Assembly (NCBI RefSeq): GCF_001039355.2
Contig: NW_019775596.1
Location: 124,001 to 188,000, forward strand
Origin: Lingula anatina
Taxonomy: Eukaryota > Brachiopoda > Lingulata > Lingulida > Lingulidae
Direction: 5' to 3'
Length of the DNA: 64,000 nucleotides
Made by a program: the position numbers and the translations under genes. Position 1 is the stretch's first letter. Every line of letters starts with the position of its first letter. Shown piece after piece: positions 45,142 through 57,387 of this stretch. A model generated the notes under the pieces. The model saw only the letters and a list, made by a program, of their open reading frames with translations. It had not been told where the DNA came from and did not search any database.

Positions 45142-47907
45142 ATGGTTTCGTGGCGGGGGCAGCTTTTACAGTTACGCGTAGCCGTATTAATTGTGTTCCT
45201 GGGTGCTGTCGCAGAGGGAATGGTCCCAGTAAAAGGGATGGGTAGCGTCGGTACAACTTATGACACGGCGTCGGAAGAGGACGGGCGCTTGGGGAACTCC
45301 AAAGCTAACAGAAGTACCGCTTTATACAGCAGTGAAGTGTTAAATACAGTTGCTTCAGACTGCCTCAAAAACCATTTTGCTGGTGATGGGCAGTATACTG
45401 GGGAAAATCTGAACAGTTTTGGTCAATGTATGGTGGAATTTTGTAATGTTGGGTATGGAGATTCTGGTTGCAAGTCGTGGAAACATTTCAGGTCTCCATG
45501 CGGCCGACTGTTCAGTCCACTAAGAACCATAGGCGGGGACTACTACCCCAATGAATTCTGCCTGTGGCATATAGAGGTGCCTATGGGCTTCATAGTTAAC
45601 CTCACATTCGAATTTTTCAACTTAATTTTTCACGAGGATTGTCCATATGATTTTTTAGAAATATACGACGGGAATACTACAGAGAGTCCATCGATCGGGA
45701 GGTTTTGTGGCAGTTTATTTCCTTGGCATTCCTATTCATCGACTTCTTTTATGACAGTCAAATATAAGACCGATGACAGACATGAACACCAGCTGGGGTT
45801 TAGGGCATTTTACACAGCTCTGTCATCTAGCGCTTGGAAACCTGTGAAGTCTACAATGAATTCGATTTATATCAACAAAACTGGAATATTGGAACATTCT
45901 TTTGACACCGTCACATTCGTGTCACAGTCACATTTTTATCATCACTTTTACATTAAGACAGATATAGGAAAGGTTTTGAACATGGCCTGGGTGTTGTATG
46001 CAACGACAAATGACTTGGCAAGTGCTGTACGCATTTTTGACGGACCATCCGAAAGAGCACAACTATTAGTTCATCTCACGTCATACTCTTTCCAAACCAC
46101 AGGAAACACCACCGCCAGAACTCATCAGCTGTATGTCATCCTTGAGCAAAGCAGGTCCGTCGTAACTATGTTGTTTTCAGCAACTTTTGCCTCAAACTGG
46201 ATGCAGCCGTGTGACAAAACCCCAAGCCCAAGGAGCTCCCATTGTATTCAACAAAGAGCTGACATACACCAACTGGAGTACACTAGCCGTGCTTCCGAAT
46301 ACTTGCACTACCATGTTGATTGGTTTGAGAGTGGGCGCGGTGAGTTATCATATGTAGAACATCACTATGGAATGATTGTCGTGTATGAGGACAGGTCTGA
46401 TAGCCTTGTAGATGACAGACCCGTCGTGCTTATGCCACAGGCAGGACAGTGCCCCTATGCTGGCTTGTTCCTGTTTATAGACGGATGGGGACACAATGCT
46501 TCTTTGACCATCGGACCCTTGTGTACAAGCTTTCGGGGAATATATGTGCCTTACCAATCTTTATATGTTGTATCGTACTCTGTCGGCGGACTTTTCGATG
46601 GGATGACCAATGGAAATGCTATTTTTTATGGACTGATAACATTCCGAAAATACCACGAACCTATACAGGATGTGCTATTTCATCCTTACCTTGATTTTAA
46701 TCTAAACGCATCGGAGTTTGGTTATTCTAAAGTGATTAAAGGTCAGTTCAACAACGGAAGTTATGGAAGAAACTTAACAAGGAAAAAAGCAGAGGTCAAT
46801 ATTTTCCTGACAGAGAAACTGACATTAAAAGATTCATATCATCGGAGGTTCTTGTTTGAGTATGACCTAAGCTTTCAGCCACCAACAGACATAACTGATG
46901 ATTTCGATATAACTATTTCATCGGATGCGGTAACAAGCAACCCCTTCACTGTTACCTTCACATCTACTTGGCAGATAAGTAAGGTTAAAGTTCGATTAAT
47001 TGTTTGGCGTCCCTATCATGTCATTGATATACCATTTATCCAACCTTACAAACGGACTGAAAATGTTATGTCGGATTTCTTTGAGACAAGCATGTATTTC
47101 CCTTCCCCAGGATCCAACCAAACTATTCGCTTCCGAGTTTTGTTGGCAGATTTTACTGCACACGAATCATTTAATTTTAAAATTGCCGTTTCTTATAAAA
47201 AGCTGTATGACGACTGTTTTAGCCATGCGTACCTTAATCATTTCTTTAAAACATGCGGTATTTTAAATACTCATTGCACCCTTCCTTCGGTGAAAAATGA
47301 ATCCAAAATCTTGTCACAAAAAGCATTCGGAACGCTATTCAAAAGTGTTTCTGACCGAGAACACTTTTTGGCCTATACTATTACTTTTGAAGATACAGCT
47401 CAAAAGTGTTTCACCAGTAAAAAGGCAATGTATGGTATCAAAGAGTACTATCCCTGTGATGACCCAAGTGGTGACTGTATGATATCTTACGTTTTTGGGA
47501 CACAGGACCCATTCGTTTGGTCCAGCATATCAAATTATAGATTTCTTCTTGAATTTTACCGACCAAATGACGACAACGATTTGACTGCAATGAGTGGAGC
47601 CTTCACGAAATATGCCTTAGATATAACGGACGGCTTCGCAAGCAGCATGGCAGAAACGACAAATTGCACAAACAGTAAATTCGGTGGAATCGAATATCGT
47701 GGCAACTGCTACAATCTTCATTTCTCCGATGACAAGATGTCATGGGCACAGGCAAAAGATCAGTGTTCGCAAAAGGGTGGTTTCCTTGGGATGTTTCACG
47801 ACAACGCTGACCTCGATTATGTGAAGAATGCATTGGCGAGGGTCTGGATATCTGACCTCTTCATCAGAAGACGCTCCCTGGTGTACATCGGACTCCGCGG
47901 TGGGAAT
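45142..47907 (+). CDS. Receptor B exon 1: signal peptide, CUB modules, first half of CTLD1
   Basis: It encodes 922 residues ending IGLRGGN|GTAAGT. Signal VAVLIVFLGAVA; CUB with CLWHIEVPMGFIVN and CPYDFLEIYDGNTTE. The small gap relative to A follows the KGMGS motif near the N-terminus. The segment matching A 31052-31269 is base-for-base identical, in contrast to the diverged upstream part. Confidence 0.92.
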
Positions 47908-50900
47908 GTAAGTAGACTATCTCCGTATGCTGTCGTGTTTATCAGGCTCGTGGACAGAGCATTGTTTAATACATTATTTTCTGTGATGGTAAAATAGACA
48001 TACCTGTATTTGCATACATTGTAATCCTGTTTTCTTTCCAGTTCAAAGATAGTAAGTGATAGAAAAATAATTAGTGTTTGAGACATGTAATTGAAAACAG
48101 CAGTGCTGTCTATAATTAATAAGTACAAACTTGTATTTAGGATCATTCAACTATGTGGCCCGATGGAACAACCGGGGTTACGGATTGGTATGATCCAGAA
48201 AAATCAAAACCCCACTTTGAAGGAAAGTTAGCCATGTTGCAGCTAGACTCCACGACGCGTACCTTCTTCGATCCAAACATAAGGCAACCCTTGTTTGACG
48301 AAGGCCGGAGATGTACCATGATGGTTTTCACGTCTCCGCGCCTGTCTTCAAATTGGGTCCAAATCCCGTGCTATCTTGCTATAAATCACACCAGCGCTCT
48401 GTGCATGTTATCATTGACTGAAAAGAAAAATGGTACTGAAGTGGTCAATTCAAACCTAACGGAATCTACCCCTACTGTTGGGGTAAAATTAGAAGGAGAC
48501 ACGTCCTCCCTCAAGGCAGTGTTGTCGTCAAGGACCTGTCCGGAAACGTGGTGGTTGATTGACAGACGTTGCTATGGATTGGTTAACATGACCTTGACTA
48601 TTAAGGAAAGCGGTTTCACTTGGACCAGGTCAAGTGACATTTTCATAAATACTGAACCAGAAGAGCGCAAAAAGACATATTTGGAGGCCGAGAGATTGGC
48701 GCGAGAACTTTGTCACAAACATGGCTGGCAATTTGGTGTTATTGACAAGGCACGTGGACAGTTGCTTGCAAACATCTTGTTAGCTTCCCGGTTGCCAACA
48801 GATAAGACCACGGTGATTGCGGAACCCGACTATGACTATGCTAACTCTACCTGCATATATGGCACTTCTGTTGCGTACTTTTCTCATATCCTGCACGAAG
48901 AGTGCGCCGACTTTGGCCAAAGGTGTAAATTCCTATCTCTTCCCATTTTATTCTTCCATTATTTTTCAACCATGTGATTCTAAAGTAGAAGAAGCGTTTG
49001 GTAGGGGTAACGGGTTGTTTCCACTTAATTCAGCTAAAAGTTTACTCGAATAAGTGAGAACACGGTAAACGATACTTAACTTAGCTACAGATATTGACGT
49101 TAACCCCATTTCGATTCTCCGTTGCTAGTTGTAATTTTTCTACCCCCTCCCTTCCTCTCTTAATATTTTGAATACAAGCATCTTTGGTTGGTGGTTTCAA
49201 AAAATTTTCTCAGAGTAATGATTTACATATTTGAACATCAAATGGTCTCAGTTTCGGTGGAAATCTCAGTCTCTCCCCAACTTTTCCCCCTCTCTCTTCC
49301 CCCTCCATCCCTGTCTCTCTCCCTTTTCAGGGACGCAGACTGAGCAAATCGCGTGGAAGGGGATGTTTTGAAGGCCATATATATTGAAAGCCAGTTATTT
49401 ATACCGCCTGTTGTGCTCATTTAGACATAGATTGCTAATACTTTATAGAGAACTGTAACCCCCCTTCCCCGAAAAATTATATTACTTTTGAGGGGCGGAT
49501 CCAGAATTATTTGAAGGGGGTTGGGGGGGGGGGGGGTTCTGGAACGACAGGCTTCGGATGCGAAGCCGACCATCTCCCCCTTGGTGTGGAGTTAGGGGCC
49601 TGCTAAAGGGCCCGAAAATATTTTGGTGTTTTGGAGAGCAAATAGTGCCCTTTGGCACGGTTAGAGCTATGATTTAGCTAGTCAAAATTCTAATTTCAAG
49701 AGGGGAATATTGGTGTGATATATTTTTCAGAAACCGAAAGGGGGGGGGGTCTGGACTGGGGGGGGGAGGGTGGGGCTTGTCTTTTAAACCGCAACTGCTT
49801 CTGCATATGATTCAACGATTACCATGCAAAATCATACATACACGCCGTATCTTTATGCATTGCAGGAGCCAACGAACGTGGGAAATAATTAATTGCACCC
49901 TGCCAATCATTGCTGCTGAGGATATCTTCTTGGACAGCATTAAATTTGCCCTCTGTGAAAGAGACCTGGCCAATAGTTTGGACATAAATTGTAAAGAATC
50001 CGAATTCTTCCACGAGTGTTCCGACGGCACGTGTATTTTGAAACACCACAAATGTGACGGTGTAAGAGACTGCATCAACGGGGATGACGAATCAGGTTGT
50101 CGTGACTTGCATGTCAAACAGAACAGCGAACTATCTAAACTGGGCAGCGAGTGTGGACTCCATGGATTTTCTTGCGACAACGGACATTGTATCCCTGTCT
50201 CCAAATTTTGTGACTTCTACCCGGACTGTTCCGATGAATCAGATGAGAAATACTGTCGGCACCCTCCCTGTGACCCAAAACAGTTCCGTTGTTTTCGTGG
50301 CCAGTGCGTGCCTCTACAAAACCGCTGTGACAGAGTACAAGACTGCCTCGATGGCACAGACGAACAGGGTTGTGGTTCTTTACAAGAAGACTGCGACGGT
50401 TTCGTATGCTTTTCTGGACACTGCCTGGCTGACCGGTATATCCGAGATGGCGTCTTTGATTGCCCTGGAAATTTCGGAGAAGACGAGAATACGACGCAGA
50501 TAGCTTTCTCGTGCAAGACTAACATGGTGCCCTGTGAAGATGGCAGTAATATCTATTTCTGCCCTTGGAACGCTTGCATTCATGACATTCTAGGAGACGG
50601 CACTTTGGCGTACTGCAGAAGTGGCAACCATTTAAAAGGGTGTCAAGACATTCCTTGTTCTAGCCAAAGTCTTTTTAAATGCCCCAACTCATATTGCATT
50701 AATTTGCACAGTATTTGCGATGGTGTCCAAAATTGTCCTGGTGCAGAAGACGAACACAATTGCACGACACATACGTATTCATGTCCAGGTGCTTTTCGCG
50801 GTAAGGGAGACGGGTTTTGCGTACATGTGTCAGAACTTTGTGACGGACAGCAACACTGTAAGAAAAGTGGGGACGACGAGAAGTTTTGCGGGCACGTGAC

Positions 50901-52512
50901 CTGCCCGCAAGAATGCAACTGCTTGGGGGAATCGATGCATTGCGTTAATAAGGACTTAACTTACATACCCACGTATTCTTTTAACCTAAGGGGGCTGATT
51001 CTTTCTGGCAATCCCCTTGAATTGTCAAACAAAACGTTTGATCAGCTAATATACTTGGTCAAGTTAGACATTTCAAATTGCGGACAACGAACACTACCAA
51101 AGAACTTATTCCGAGGGCTCCATAACTTACGTGAATTAAATCTATCTCACAATTATCTGACAGCACTTAAAGGGCACATGTTTCAAGATATGCATTTTTT
51201 GACAAATTTGGTCTTAACGAATAATCCAATTACCACAGTTTTAGGTTATGCATTTATTGGGCTGCAGTCTTTGCAACACTTGAAGCTGGCTAACATGAAG
51301 ATTAATTTTATTGATGCAAGTGCCTTTATAGGTCTAAAAAATCTAAAAACTTTGGATTTGAACCATAACAATTTGGATACCCTTTACGACGGAACTCTGG
51401 CCCCTTTCGCGTATTTAAATGAACTTAACCTCGAAGGAAACCCTCTTACCAACGTCAACGCCAGTGCCTTTTCAATTTTAAACGCAGACCTCCTATTTAA
51501 AAGTGGTTTAGCGAGGCTGTGTTGTATAGCTAATCAGGTGATCAAATGCACGCCTCGGCCTGTCGGTCTGGTCACGTGTTCGGACTTGATCTCCGATGTT
51601 TTCTTAAAAGTGGTCATTTGGGTTTTATGTTTGGTTGCATTGTTAGGTAACCTGGTAGTTATTGGTTGGGTTAACGTCAGAGGGTCGCGAGGGAATGATA
51701 TGGGTTTGGTCTTGGTTGTTTTCTTGGCGCTTTGTCAGGTCCTCTCCGGCACATACATGCTCGTTTTGGCTGTGGTGGACCAATTGTTTCGAGGAGAGTT
51801 TTATATTCACATTAACAAATGGACACACCACTGGTTGTGCAAATCAGCGGCTTGCATTCTGAGCATTTCCATCGGAACCACTATGTACCTCATGGTTGCA
51901 ATATTGGCAGAAGATATTCGTTTATTGCTTTTTCCTGGTATGAAAATTCCAAAGAAAAGCTACCCGATTTTGATAGGCATGGTACTTGTTTTTTACACTG
52001 TTCTAAGTGCAATGCCAGTGATACACGGTTCCAATAGATCGAGTTTCTGTACTTTATTTGATCACACAAATGGAACGACATCTCCGTTAGACTGGTTACT
52101 TATATTTTTTAACTTTCTCCCTTTGGCCTTCCTCATATTTCTGTTGGTTGTTTTGTACAAATTGTGGTCTAAAATTAGAGATTGGGACATCGAGCAGGAT
52201 GCTTATACTCGCTGGGCACAGGGTTTTGTCTGGATTATTTTTACATTATTCGTGAACTGGTTTTCAATTTTGATTGCCAAGCTCTATGAAAGTGGTGTTG
52301 TGTCTGTTGTAGATTACGAGGGAATTCTTTTACTTCTCCTCATGCCAGCGAGTCTCACGCTAAATCCGATCGTTTATGTGTATTGTAAACCAAAGGAACT
52401 CGAACATCTCGCAAGCAGGAGAAGTGACGGTGAAATCATGACCCAATCAACAGACGTACCACTTACCTCCCGCGAAGGGAACACATTTTCTCTGACACAA
52501 AGAGCAACTTAA
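45142..52512 (+). CDS. Receptor B: CUB / C-type lectin / LDLa / LRR / 7TM receptor, paralogue of A, 3 coding exons
   Basis: Exons 45142-47907, 48141-48922 and 49866-52512 join in phase to 6195 nt, 2064 residues. Exons 2 and 3 have exactly the lengths of A (782 and 2647 nt); exon 1 is nine bases shorter. Domain order is the same. All LDLa cysteines and the NPxxY are kept. There is no stop or frameshift, so the copy is likely functional. Most amino-acid differences by eye are in the N-terminal 600 residues, around the CUB-like modules. The TM2, DRY-site and TM6 deviations of A are shared. Confidence 0.93.
48141..48922 (+). CDS. Receptor B exon 2: rest of CTLD1, start of CTLD2
   Basis: Acceptor TTGTATTTAG and donor AG|GTGTAA. 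It holds MWPDGTTGVTDWYDPEKSKP, NWVQIPC and CPETWWLIDRRCYG as in A. Intron 1 is only 233 bp here. Confidence 0.92.
48923..49865 (+). other. Receptor B intron 2, with hAT-like end fragment
   Basis: The intron is 943 bp. Shared with A are the GCAAATCGCGTGG-type block and the C/T-rich stretch. B-specific DNA from about 49490 begins GGGGCGGATCCAGAATT, a terminus of the same kind as the 6536 MITE, followed by G runs (49520-49534 and 49741-49767). It is probably a decayed DNA transposon fragment. Confidence 0.6.
49866..52512 (+). CDS. Receptor B exon 3: end of CTLD2, LDLa, LRR, 7TM
   Basis: Acceptor GCATTGCAG ends at 49865; stop TAA at 52510-52512. LDLa, LRR and 7TM segments parallel A. TM7 reads NPIVYVYC (NPFVYVYC in A), TM2 LALCQVLSG and TM3 end AEDIR. 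The tail differs from A at several Ser/Thr positions. Confidence 0.93.
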
Positions 52513-53112
52513 ACGTAAGGTCCCTGAGACCTGGTAACAGAGTTAATCGCAAAACTGTTGGTTATCGTTGAGTTGCACATTGCTCTGCTATGTCTGTAAA
52601 TCTTGAATAGTCAAGTAGACAACATATCTTTACGATGGAAAAGGATATATCTGCACGATGCAGAGCCAAATGATGAGAAAAATGCTTGGTGGAGGGGCAA
52701 CTGTTGAATTCGCACAATACACGCGATACGTGTAAGCAGGTGATTTGTATCGCCTGTGATACTCATTGAGAGGCTGACTGAAGGAACAGTAAGAGGAGAC
52801 TTTCTGAAGATCCCCAGCTCAGCAGATGATTTTAAAGAAGCACTAAAACCCATTTTATGGTTGACCATTTAATACTTTACAGAACATTATAATTGGACAT
52901 TTTCTCTTCACTTTTAATACCATTACTTTTTAAGCTAAATTAATCCCTTTAACTTTGCCTTTTATCTGTATTTGTATTGTATTTTATTTGTTAAGTCTGC
53001 AAAAGGCATTTTCTTTTATTTTAGACTCTAGATTGCTGTATTGTTATAAACCCTTCCCTTCCCAACAGCCTACAACCGTTTATTATGTAGGCCTTATGTA
53101 TGTTTGTATAAA
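52513..53112 (+). other. Receptor B 3' flank
   Basis: It aligns with A 37117-37730 (CCCTGAGACCTGGTAACAG, CCCAGCTCAGCAGATGAT). The AATAAA of A is not preserved; no clear poly(A) signal lies before the Tc1-like insertion. Confidence 0.45.
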
Positions 53113-53972
53113 TATACTGAACAAAAATATAAACGCACGAAACTCAAATGGTCAGTTGAAATGGATAATCATGAAATATGCCCAGGTTGATGGTTTATTT
53201 GTGAACTGATGGATTTGTTTTGATCAATTATAGTGGTCTGGTGTCACTTGGCCGCTCCCCGTGAGTATACTCAAAGGTTCAGTTTTTACACCCATAAGAC
53301 TAATGGAGCATGACGGAGTAGAGGTCAATCTGCAAGACCAATACTCGGAAACTCTCTACCGTCTAGGCAATAAAAGGACACACCAAAATGTGTATTTCTG
53401 CCACTTGTCAACATGCCACAGATGTCTGGAACCATGAGGGAGCATGCCATCAGCATGCTCAATGCTGGCTTGTCAGTAACAGAAGTTGCAGCATGCCTGA
53501 ATGTACATCATTCCACTGTCAGCCGTCTGGGAACACGCTTCAGAGACACTGGTAGCATTAGGAACCACCCTTATGCACCATGTCGCCCAACAAACACCTG
53601 TGGAATGTTCTGGATCAGAGTTTTCAGCCATCATGTTCCAGCTCTCGAAAATGTTCGCCAACTGCATGAAGCACTCCAGGAGGAATGGGATAATATCCCT
53701 TAGGCCTCTATTGACAACTTAGTGATGTCCATGCGCCGCTGGTGTACTGCTCTGCACAAATTTAATGGTTTCTGTGAACTCAGGATGTTGACCCCCATGG
53801 TGTATTTGATGCCCTAACTCTTGGACTACGCATTTAAACTTCCCCTAATGATCTCAAAGTGATGTCTATTTGTCGAGAAAAATATGCTGTTATTTTTGGC
53901 TATATACTCTTGTTCCATATATGAAAATAAATCTACATATTCTTTCGTGCGTTTATATTTTTGTTCAGTATA
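53113..53972 (+). mobile_element. Internally deleted Tc1/mariner-like transposon
   Basis: Perfect 30-base inverted ends, TATACTGAACAAAAATATAA... at 53113 and its reverse complement ending at 53972, flanked by TA, the Tc1/mariner target. At 860 bp it is well under the 1.3-1.6 kb of an autonomous element. It lies in the B 3' flank at a site that is unoccupied in A, so it inserted after the duplication. Confidence 0.9.
53413..53703 (+). pseudogene. Tc1-like transposase remnant, helix-turn-helix fused to C-terminal end
   Basis: The 96-codon frame starts with an HTH (MREHAISMLNAGLSVTEVAA, HHSTVSRL) typical of Tc1/mariner DNA-binding domains. It then jumps to LHEALQEEWDNIP, the C-terminal end of such transposases. 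After the stop, a segment like SMRRWCTALHKFNG continues in another reading. The catalytic DDE/D core is missing, so the product cannot catalyse transposition. Confidence 0.85.
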
Positions 53973-54234
53973 TATAGTTACATTCCTTATGCGCTAAGAT
54001 AATACAGAAATAAGCATTGCCATGATGGGGAAGGGAAAGGGGTGGACGGTTTTTGGGGGAGGGTGGCTGCAAACAAGGAAAACCTTATACATTAGAAAAG
54101 CAATTGTATTGTTCTCGAGTTTGTGACATTAGTATTGTAAAATTGATTTCTAACCTTAAAAAAATAATGATTTAAATAAATAACTAAAATACAGAATGAT
54201 TAAAGAGAATAAATCATTTTAAATAGTTTAAATC

Positions 54235-54985
54235 ATTCATGAAGAATACAATAACACTTATGTATTATTATGTAAATGGTATCTAATACAATAATATAAT
54301 ATGGTGAACTTATTACAAACATGGGATAAACCAATTAAAATACAAAAAATACAAAAATATGTCAAGTGTTCAATATTATATTCTTTTCCAAAGAGTCACA
54401 TATTCTCCCTTGCAGCGCAAGGTTTAAGTTAATGGAATCTGTCTCCATGCTTCCTGTGCAAGCTGTAAATATCTATAACTTTTAAGAATTCTGAAGATGG
54501 TGTCCAAGGAAGCCTCACAGAGTTATTCACTTTCAGACATGAACCCAACTTTCAGGTTATTTGTTCAGAGATATTTTAGGTTAATATAATAATGTACCTT
54601 TGCTTGCATTTAGAGATTCATTATGGTATAGAACTCTCTGTTTACGGCTTTGCTTATCTCTGGGGTGCTGGATTGGCACTGTTTGATCAGTTGCCATTTG
54701 TAAACTATAGTTTCAGCTACAGTTAGTGTTAATTTAGTACATCACAGCCACTAACTGTTGATAATGCCGTGAATAGCTTAATTAATTAATCTTATAGCAT
54801 AACATGCATTACCACATGTGTAATTTAGCATACTATTGTACATATGTAAACATATATAAATGTATATCCGTATGTATTGTGTAAATAATGTAGTCTAGTG
54901 AGCCTGCAATGTATTCATATAATTTTGTGCTCAATAAACTTATTATTATTAAGAAGTCCCTTTTTTAAAATTTGATGTAATTTTT
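54235..54985. repeat. Unit B downstream block and R1 copy split by an insertion
   Basis: 54235-54410 matches A 40635-40830. The R1 part (54534 on) has CATGAACCCAACTTTCAGG, GGTGCTGGATTGGCACTG and GTTAGTGTTAATT, then resumes with AAGAAGTCCC at about 54952. About 220 bases are inserted between. Confidence 0.75.
54733..54951 (+). mobile_element. 3' end of a 5'-truncated LINE inserted in R1
   Basis: The insert splits the GTTAATT-AAGAAGTCCC junction seen intact in A. It ends GTGCTCAATAAACTTATTATTATT, a 3' UTR-like sequence with (ATT)n tail, as in many CR1/L2/RTE-like LINEs. No coding part is left. Confidence 0.6.
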
Positions 54986-54999
54986 CACCATACTTTGTC

Positions 55000-55900
55000 G
55001 GGGCGATGAAGTTAGTGTCTATATAGTGTCAGTTTCCAGTTTCGTTTTTTCAAAAACGAACTCGACAATCAGAAACTAGTATCGTTTTTCAAAAACGAAC
55101 ATTGCAACCAGAAACTAGTGTCGTTTTTCAAAAACCGCACCTGGCAACTAGAAACTAATCTGACAATAGAAACCAGAATCGTTTTTGCGGACGGAAATAA
55201 CAGTGGATGGAGGAAGGGGTGACCGGAGATTGACGTGTACCTCGACCAAGTAACCTCTACCGTGGAAGCGGGCAGGGCGTTACGGTCTCCCCTCGCCGTG
55301 TGAGGAGACCGAGACGACCGCCGATCATTGTTTACGACGCACAGGCCGCCGTTAGGTCCATAAGGGACACAGGCAGCCTTAAAAGCGGACGCCGGGCAGG
55401 GTTTTATGGTCAATCGATCTCTTCAGCGCACAGGTTAGCCCCTGTGTGTCTCGCCTTGTTGTAGGGTGGAATAAGTTTGGTTTTATTAAATAGTAATAAT
55501 AATAAACAATTCTGGCTACTAAAGACTAATCGTCGTTTTTCTTACATTGATTTGCTAGAATTGTTTGATTGTGTGTGGTGAGGGGAGTGTGGGATGAGGG
55601 TGAGGAGGGGGAAGGCCCCCGATCCTGATGGGGTCTCCCTTTGTTGTTTGAAGCATAAATTTTGTTGAATTTTTCAAAAACGATTCTGATGCCCAGAGAC
55701 CATTGTCGTTTTTCGAAAAACGATTCTGGTAACCAGAAACTAGTGTCGTTTTTGAGTAGAAAAACAGGAGTGGACGGAGGGAGAGGCGACTAGCGTCTGC
55801 GGCGCACAGGAAGCCTTCACCGTGGAAGCTGTGCTGAATATTACGGTCTCTCTCCGCCGTGCGCTGACGACCTCCGATCGCTGCCTACAATGAAACATTC
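55000..55900. repeat. GC-richer duplicated block with A/T-stem hairpin arrays
   Basis: Near-palindromes of the form CGTTTTTCAAAAACG stand at 55043-55058, 55083-55097 and 55122-55135, spaced about 40 bases with AGAAACTAGT between. They recur at about 55671-55682 and 55707-55722 and in part at about 55747. Each cluster is followed by a related GC-rich segment (GGATGGAGGAAGGGG / GGACGGAGGGAGAGG, ACCGTGGAAGC, TTACGGTCTC). The two blocks lie about 600 bases apart. I do not recognise the element. Confidence 0.65.
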
Positions 55901-56454
55901 TAGGTAATTGATAATAACTTGAACTGATTTTTTCACAACATGTTGTAGATTTTCTTTATGAATTTCGCTCAGTTAGTTATATGCAATTAACGGTTACTAA
56001 AAGTGATTTAATGAAACAATGTGCCGAACATTTTCTTTCAGAACAAAACAAAAGAAACTTGATATAATAAAAATGAAGACCATTTCTTAAAATTATTTTG
56101 CTCAGTTTTAATGTGTGTGTTTCATTTGTGCATAAACAGTTAAAATATTAATTCTGTAAATTCATGGAAAATTACCCATGGATGTAACAAACAAGACAAT
56201 TCAATAAACTTGAACGGTTTCCTTTATAAGTGTCCATGTATGTTTCAAGAAGTAGAAAGAAAGAGAGAGAGAGAAAGAAAGAAATATCAATAAACCTACA
56301 GTAACGCTGTACCACAAAATTGAATGAAAATCCTGTCTTTTCTATCACATTCCCACCCCAGTTAGTTCATTCGTCCTATGAAATCTGGTTTATATGCCCA
56401 GTCACGCAATATCAAGTATGTTAACTTTGAAAATGCGTTTTTATTTTTATTTCT

Positions 56455-56489
<35 letters not shown>

Positions 56490-56720
56490 CTTCATCAATC
56501 CCTAATCGTCTTTTAGAGACGGAGACCTATTGTGCCTTCTCATAAACCAGACGATAATTCGAACCTAAGCGTCCGCACGGAAAGTAGGTGACCTCTTCAT
56601 CATTATGTAAGTCACGTGAGGGTTTTGGTGACAGGTGCTCAGATAGGACCAAGGTCATTAGAAGATGGAGAAGAAGGATGTTCCATGTCATTTTACTGCT
56701 ACTGCCACATGTAGGTCGAA
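55901..56720. other. Intergenic with microsatellites
   Basis: A GA-rich tract lies at 56261-56285 and a (GT)n tract at 56455-56488. No gene is recognised. Confidence 0.5.
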
Positions 56721-56723
56721 AAG

Positions 56724-57387
56724 ATGGCTCTGAACCCTGCAGCAGTATCTCGTAAGTTCCGTTTAGATGATAAAAAATATATTGTAGCATTTCTTAGTTT
56801 TGCATCAATCTTTGAGACAAGCATGTCTAAGTACATACTTTCACACAGTGAATACTTTAGAGGATATTTTCCGGAATGGTGCACTCTGTAGGCATAATGA
56901 CCATGGGGATATCTAAGTGACGTAAAGGATATTTTCTCTTAGCTTCCCATCAATGCCTTTTGGGCATCCTTTTGTTTCTGAAATCATTAGTTTTCCTTAA
57001 GGGTTCAATGTGATATATATATTTGTATAATTTTAAAGCTTAATTGCCATTTGTTAATTAAGGATACTGACACGAACGGTAATAAACATTTAATGACAAT
57101 GTACTGTTTTATCAGATCTTTGTACATTGTTTTATGAATGAACATTCATTCCTTTAATTCCAGTGACTCCAAGTACCGTTTACGAAGATACCAGAAGCGT
57201 CCTACTCAGAGACACGTGTCGTGTTCGACACATAAAGCCCCACACCCATGCCAAGATTGTCACCTTTTCCTACGTTTGTCTGCTCGTTAATTTGCAGGGA
57301 CGACATTTAATGCGGAATGTTGTGTTTGCTTTTGGTTATAATATTCTGATCCAAAACGTATATCAAGTTAAAAGTCGAACAAAATGA
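56724..57387 (+). CDS. Possible two-exon small ORF, 83 residues, unknown
   Basis: An ATG at 56724 gives MALNPAAVS and runs into a GTAAGT donor at 56752. An acceptor TTTAATTCCAG ends at 57163, and exon 57164-57387 continues in phase to a TGA, 252 nt in all. The second exon encodes TPSTVYEDTRSVLLRDTCRV and further basic sequence with no recognisable domain. Good splice signals and phase are the only support. It may be chance, or one part of a longer gene. Confidence 0.2.

Larger units (their letters stand above)
43391..55000 (+). repeat. Segmental duplication unit B
   Basis: It begins with the CCGAAAGACTGCATAT landmark (43417) seen in unit A, and includes the second receptor and an R1 copy downstream. 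Offsets relative to A vary between 15.3 and 16.5 kb because of insertions in the A introns. Confidence 0.85.

Noticed and set aside
55069-55413. 114-codon minus-strand ORF
   Set aside because: C-terminal repeats are translations of the hairpin array; the duplicate block does not preserve the frame.
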